A DNA stretch of 64,000 bases. It comes from Algoriphagus aestuariicola (GTDB taxonomy: Bacteria > Bacteroidota > Bacteroidia > Cytophagales > Cyclobacteriaceae). The DNA is taken from positions 496,001-560,000 of the forward strand of contig NZ_JAFKCW010000003.1 in NCBI RefSeq assembly GCF_017254835.1. The letters run 5' to 3'. Position 1 is the first letter of the stretch, and each line of letters starts with the position of its first letter. This document shows positions 61,226-64,000 of this stretch, in pieces. The position numbers and the translations under genes are program-made. The notes under the pieces were generated by a model. That model saw only the letters and a list, made by a program, of their open reading frames with translations. It had not been told where the DNA came from and made no database searches.

Positions 61226-62170
61226 TTACTCCAAGAGTTTGATTTCGTAGACTTTGCCTCGCTTTACATTGAGTTTACGGTCGCGAAGCCAAGGGTTGTA
61301 AAGTTTGAGATCCTTGTAGGAGCTGCCGTGATCTTTGGCCCACTGCGGAAGGTCTTTGATGTCACCTTCCACGCGGATTGTCTTCAGTCGTGGATTTTTA
61401 TAATAGTCACCTTCTCGGAGGTGGTAACCAAAAGCACCGGGATTTTCGAAGATTACTTTGAAAGCCAAAATGCGGAAGAGATACCGACTGGTCTCGTCAT
61501 TGAGGTACAATTCATAGAAGCTCCGGTGAAGCTGCTCTTCCTGCCTGCGGGAAAATCCGCTTTGGCCCATATTGTAGCTTGCTGCTACCGCAGTCCAGTC
61601 TCCAAATTTGGCGTGTGCCTTTCTGAAATACTTTGCAGCGGCCTCCGTGGACTTCTCGAAATGGTAGCGTTCGTCCACTTCCTTGTTGATTTCCAGACCA
61701 TACTCCTTGCCCGTACTTTCCAGGATCTGCCAAAATCCCCTCGCTCCAGCCGGCGACCCCACATTCATCAGCGCGCTTTCCGCAATGGCGAGGTACTTAA
61801 AGTCATCCGGGATTCCATTTTCCTTGAGCATGCGCTCCATTTCCGGAAGATACTTTGCCGATCGTTTGAGCAGTAGGATCATATTGGATTCCCAGTAGGC
61901 GTTGACGTAGATCTCCCGCTCGAGCCGCTCCAGAATATCCTCCCGATCCAGCGGGACTTTTTCCCCGGCAAAATCCAGTTCTTTGGGCAACTCAAAGAGC
62001 CGGATCGAATCCCTAAAATTCAGCTGGGGAGGAACACTCAGTGGCTCGGCCGCTATAAACTGCGGCGTAGCAACGGAAGTATCTGAAGGAACCCGCCAAT
62101 AGGCCAAGGCAGATAGGGTCAGACAAGCTACAAGCAGGGAATAAATAAGCAACAGATGAATCTTGGGCAT
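61226..62170 (-). CDS. Lytic transglycosylase, SLT domain, 314 aa
   Basis: Cleaves peptidoglycan glycan strands with formation of 1,6-anhydro-MurNAc. Signal-anchor segment LLLIYSLLVACLTLSALAYW is followed by the SLT domain with the catalytic Glu in YLAIAESALMNVG, the GARGFWQIL motif, and AVAASYNMGQSG. C-terminal sequence VEGDIKDLPQWAKDHGSSYK resembles a LysM-like or accessory region (LKLYNPWLRDRKLNVKRG). Single gene. Confidence 0.94.
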   Translation of the reverse strand: MPKIHLLLIYSLLVACLTLSALAYWRVPSDTSVATPQFIAAEPLSVPPQLNFRDSIRLFELPKELDFAGEKVPLDREDILERLEREIYVNAYWESNMILLLKRSAKYLPEMERMLKENGIPDDFKYLAIAESALMNVGSPAGARGFWQILESTGKEYGLEINKEVDERYHFEKSTEAAAKYFRKAHAKFGDWTAVAASYNMGQSGFSRRQEEQLHRSFYELYLNDETSRYLFRILAFKVIFENPGAFGYHLREGDYYKNPRLKTIRVEGDIKDLPQWAKDHGSSYKDLKLYNPWLRDRKLNVKRGKVYEIKLLE

Positions 62171-62300
62171 TGGAATACTCGATTGGGACTAGAAAGCCCT
62201 CAAAGTACGGCTAAACCCAAAAACATCCGAACGGATTTTCCCAAATGGAAAGGAAGTGGCTAAAACCCTCAAAAATGGACGAGGGACTTGCCGCTATCGA

Positions 62301-63821
62301 CTAATCCATCATCCCCAAGATCTCATCCAGATATTCCCGGCTATTGGAAAGGCGTGGTACTTTATGCTGTCCACCGAGCTTGCCTTTTTTGCGCAGCCAA
62401 TCTTCGAAAAGCCCTCTTTTTGCTTGATGGATAATCGGCATCTTCAGGGCGATGTCCTTGTGGCGCTTGGCGTCGTAGTCGGAGTTGACCTCGCGGAGTT
62501 TTTGGTCCAAAAGTCTGGTAAATTCCTCAAGGTCTTTGGGAGCCGATTGAAATTCGACGATCCACTCATGCGCACCATTTGAGCCGTTTCCTTCAAAATA
62601 CACCGGAGCGGCGGTGAAATTTGCAATGGTAGCTTGAGTCTGCTCCGCCGCAAACTGTATGGCGGCCTCGGCATTTTCCACGATGACCTCTTCCCCAAAG
62701 GCATTGATAAAATGCTTGGTTCGGCCCGAGATCCGGAAGCGATAGGGCAGAGTAGAGGTAAACTTGACGGTATCGCCGATCTTGTACCGCCAAAGCCCAC
62801 CATTGGTGGAAATCACCATCGCGTAGTTCTTTCCTACTTCCACCCCCTGAAGGGCGATCACCTTAGGGGTTTCGCTTTCCCATTCCTCCATAGGGATAAA
62901 TTCGTAGAAAATTCCGTAGTCCAGCAAGAGCAAGAGCTCATCGGAGTCCGTCTGGTCCTGTATTCCAAAAAATCCCTCCGAGGCATTGTAGGTCTCCACA
63001 TAATGCATTTTTTCCGAAGGAATCAACTCCCTAAACAGGCTGCGGTAAGGACCAAAAGCCACTGCTCCATGGAAAAAGACTTCCAGATTGGGCCAGACTT
63101 CCAGGATGTTGTTGGCCTTTTTCAGCTCAACAATCCTACGTAGCAGTACCACAGTCCAGGTGGGAACTCCCGCGATGCTGGTGACATTTTCGTCCATGGT
63201 CTCGCGGGCCATTTTCTCGATCTTTGCCTCCCAGTCTCCCATCAGGGCCGTTTCCAGTGCAGGAGTTCTTGCAAATTGTGCCCAAAGGGGGAGGTTCTGC
63301 ATGATTACCGCGGAGACGTCTCCGGCTTTTGCGGTTCCTTCTGGATTGAGCGGGTTTCTCTCCAGAGTCCCGCCAATCGAAAGGCTTTTACCGGTAAACA
63401 GCTTGGAATCTGGATAATTGGACACATAAAGCGAGACCATATCCTTACCCCCTTTGTAGTGGCATTCCTCCAGACTCTCTTCCGATACAGGAATGTATTT
63501 GCTCCGGCTGCCCGTGGTGCCTGATGACTTTGCAAACCACTCGATCTCGGTATTCCAGATCACCTCCTGCCGGCCCTGCATGGTTTGTTCGATATAGGGC
63601 TTGAAGGACTCATAGTCGAATACAGGCACTTGGGCGGCAAAATCCGAATAGGCTTTAATTCCCTCAAAGTCATATTCCCGACCAAATTCCGTGGACATGC
63701 CAGCTTCGATCAGCTCACGGAATGTGGCTTCCTGCACGGCAATGGGATTTTTCTTAAAATTTTCGATCTGACCGAGGCGGCTTTTGAAGATCCAGGTCAA
63801 AAAACTATTGATGACTTCCAC
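62301..63821 (-). CDS. GH3-family acyl-adenylate protein, 506 aa
   Basis: GH3 (auxin-responsive promoter) fold of the adenylate-forming superfamily. Nucleotide motifs include FAKSSGTTGSRSKYIPVSEE near residue 90, VETYNASEGFFGIQDQTDS near 270, and the C-terminal GLWRYKIGDTVKFTS and FGEEVIVENAEAAIQF. In plants GH3 enzymes conjugate amino acids to acidic hormones; bacterial functions are unknown. The start is a GTG (63821-63819) that shares one base with the lptB stop (TAG/GTG), so lptB and this gene are translationally coupled. Confidence 0.9.
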   Translation of the reverse strand: MEVINSFLTWIFKSRLGQIENFKKNPIAVQEATFRELIEAGMSTEFGREYDFEGIKAYSDFAAQVPVFDYESFKPYIEQTMQGRQEVIWNTEIEWFAKSSGTTGSRSKYIPVSEESLEECHYKGGKDMVSLYVSNYPDSKLFTGKSLSIGGTLERNPLNPEGTAKAGDVSAVIMQNLPLWAQFARTPALETALMGDWEAKIEKMARETMDENVTSIAGVPTWTVVLLRRIVELKKANNILEVWPNLEVFFHGAVAFGPYRSLFRELIPSEKMHYVETYNASEGFFGIQDQTDSDELLLLLDYGIFYEFIPMEEWESETPKVIALQGVEVGKNYAMVISTNGGLWRYKIGDTVKFTSTLPYRFRISGRTKHFINAFGEEVIVENAEAAIQFAAEQTQATIANFTAAPVYFEGNGSNGAHEWIVEFQSAPKDLEEFTRLLDQKLREVNSDYDAKRHKDIALKMPIIHQAKRGLFEDWLRKKGKLGGQHKVPRLSNSREYLDEILGMMD

Positions 63822-64000
63822 TAATTAAAAACTTTGCGTTTTAGCTCAAATTGGCTTCCAAGATAGACTTTTCTCACCTGCTCATCGGCGGCAAGCTCCT
63901 CGGCGGTTCCTGCTTTTAGCAGCTTTCCCTCAAACATAAGGTAGGCTCGATCGGTGATGGATAGGGTTTCGTTGACATTGTGGTCGGTGATCAGGATGCC
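63821..64000 (-). CDS. lptB: LPS export ABC transporter ATPase LptB, C-terminal fragment
   Basis: Only the last ~59 codons are in the window; the N-terminus lies beyond 64000. The visible part reads [59 protein letters not shown] and a stop at 63823-63821. The H-loop DHNVNE and the VYLG tail are typical of LptB, the ATPase that powers lipopolysaccharide transport. The stop overlaps the GTG start of the GH3-family gene. Confidence 0.88.
   Translation of the reverse strand, partial: GILITDHNVNETLSITDRAYLMFEGKLLKAGTAEELAADEQVRKVYLGSQFELKRKVFN

Noticed and set aside
1-64000. tRNA, rRNA, IS element, prophage or CRISPR features
   Set aside because: No cloverleaf-like, transposase, integrase or repeat-spacer pattern was recognised by eye anywhere in the window.

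Overview
The window looks like a chromosomal segment of a Bacteroidota bacterium, most likely Cytophagales/Cyclobacteriaceae (Algoriphagus-like). That placement is inference from gene content: a TonB-dependent receptor with a carboxypeptidase-regulatory-like domain, a membrane-anchored MutS paralog, a Wzi-family capsule protein, an lptB/GH3 pair, a large Ile-tRNA synthetase, LytTR two-component regulators, and promoters resembling TAnnTTTG. No rRNA, tRNA, IS element, prophage or CRISPR array was found. Coding density is high and most genes are ordinary housekeeping or envelope genes.

Layout. 1-2.0 kb: a cut M20 amidohydrolase and a Fic AMP-transferase gene preceded by three evenly spaced inverted repeats. 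2.1-6.8 kb: a membrane protein, two very small membrane proteins, purK-purE and a membrane-anchored MutS homolog. 7-9.5 kb: a lipoprotein, a nitroreductase and an MscS channel. 9.6-13.5 kb: a compact biosynthetic locus (type III polyketide synthase, methyltransferase, UbiA prenyltransferase, geranylgeranyl-reductase-type flavoprotein). 13.6-22.3 kb: a secreted metalloprotease, a Fur-family regulator, a YcxB-like protein, a tricorn-type protease, RlmH and a transglutaminase-like protein. 22.4-27 kb: SlyD, Wzi, a lipoprotein, UDP-GlcNAc 2-epimerase and a DUF985 cupin. 27-34.3 kb: a TonB receptor with a beta-helix-type lipoprotein, a terminated moxR gene, and a second, AT-rich paralog of the lipoprotein. 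34.4-38 kb: an arsenic operon (arsR, DUF6428, arsC, ACR3, a 58-residue Cys-containing protein, and a pseudouridine synthase riding along). 38-42 kb: an unrecognised secreted protein and a TPR histidine kinase with its NarL-type regulator. 42-51.7 kb: ileS, lspA, a SNF2 helicase, PhoH and an AraC regulator. 51.8-55.9 kb: an SDR, a 600-bp gene-poor stretch rich in hairpins, and a LytS/LytTR two-component cluster. 56-64 kb: uvrA, a Tat-exported M24 peptidase, a lipoprotein, a lytic transglycosylase, a GH3-family protein and the end of lptB.

The most interesting signals are the phenolic-lipid or prenylated-quinone-like locus at 9.6-13.5 kb, the three-unit 44-bp-period operator array in front of fic, two matching ArsR-site candidates inside the ars operon, a perfect 15-bp hairpin between a lipoprotein and its TonB receptor, an attenuator-like hairpin in the ileS leader, and the hairpin-dense interval 52.57-53.18 kb. 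Functions are from family recognition by eye. No database search was run.
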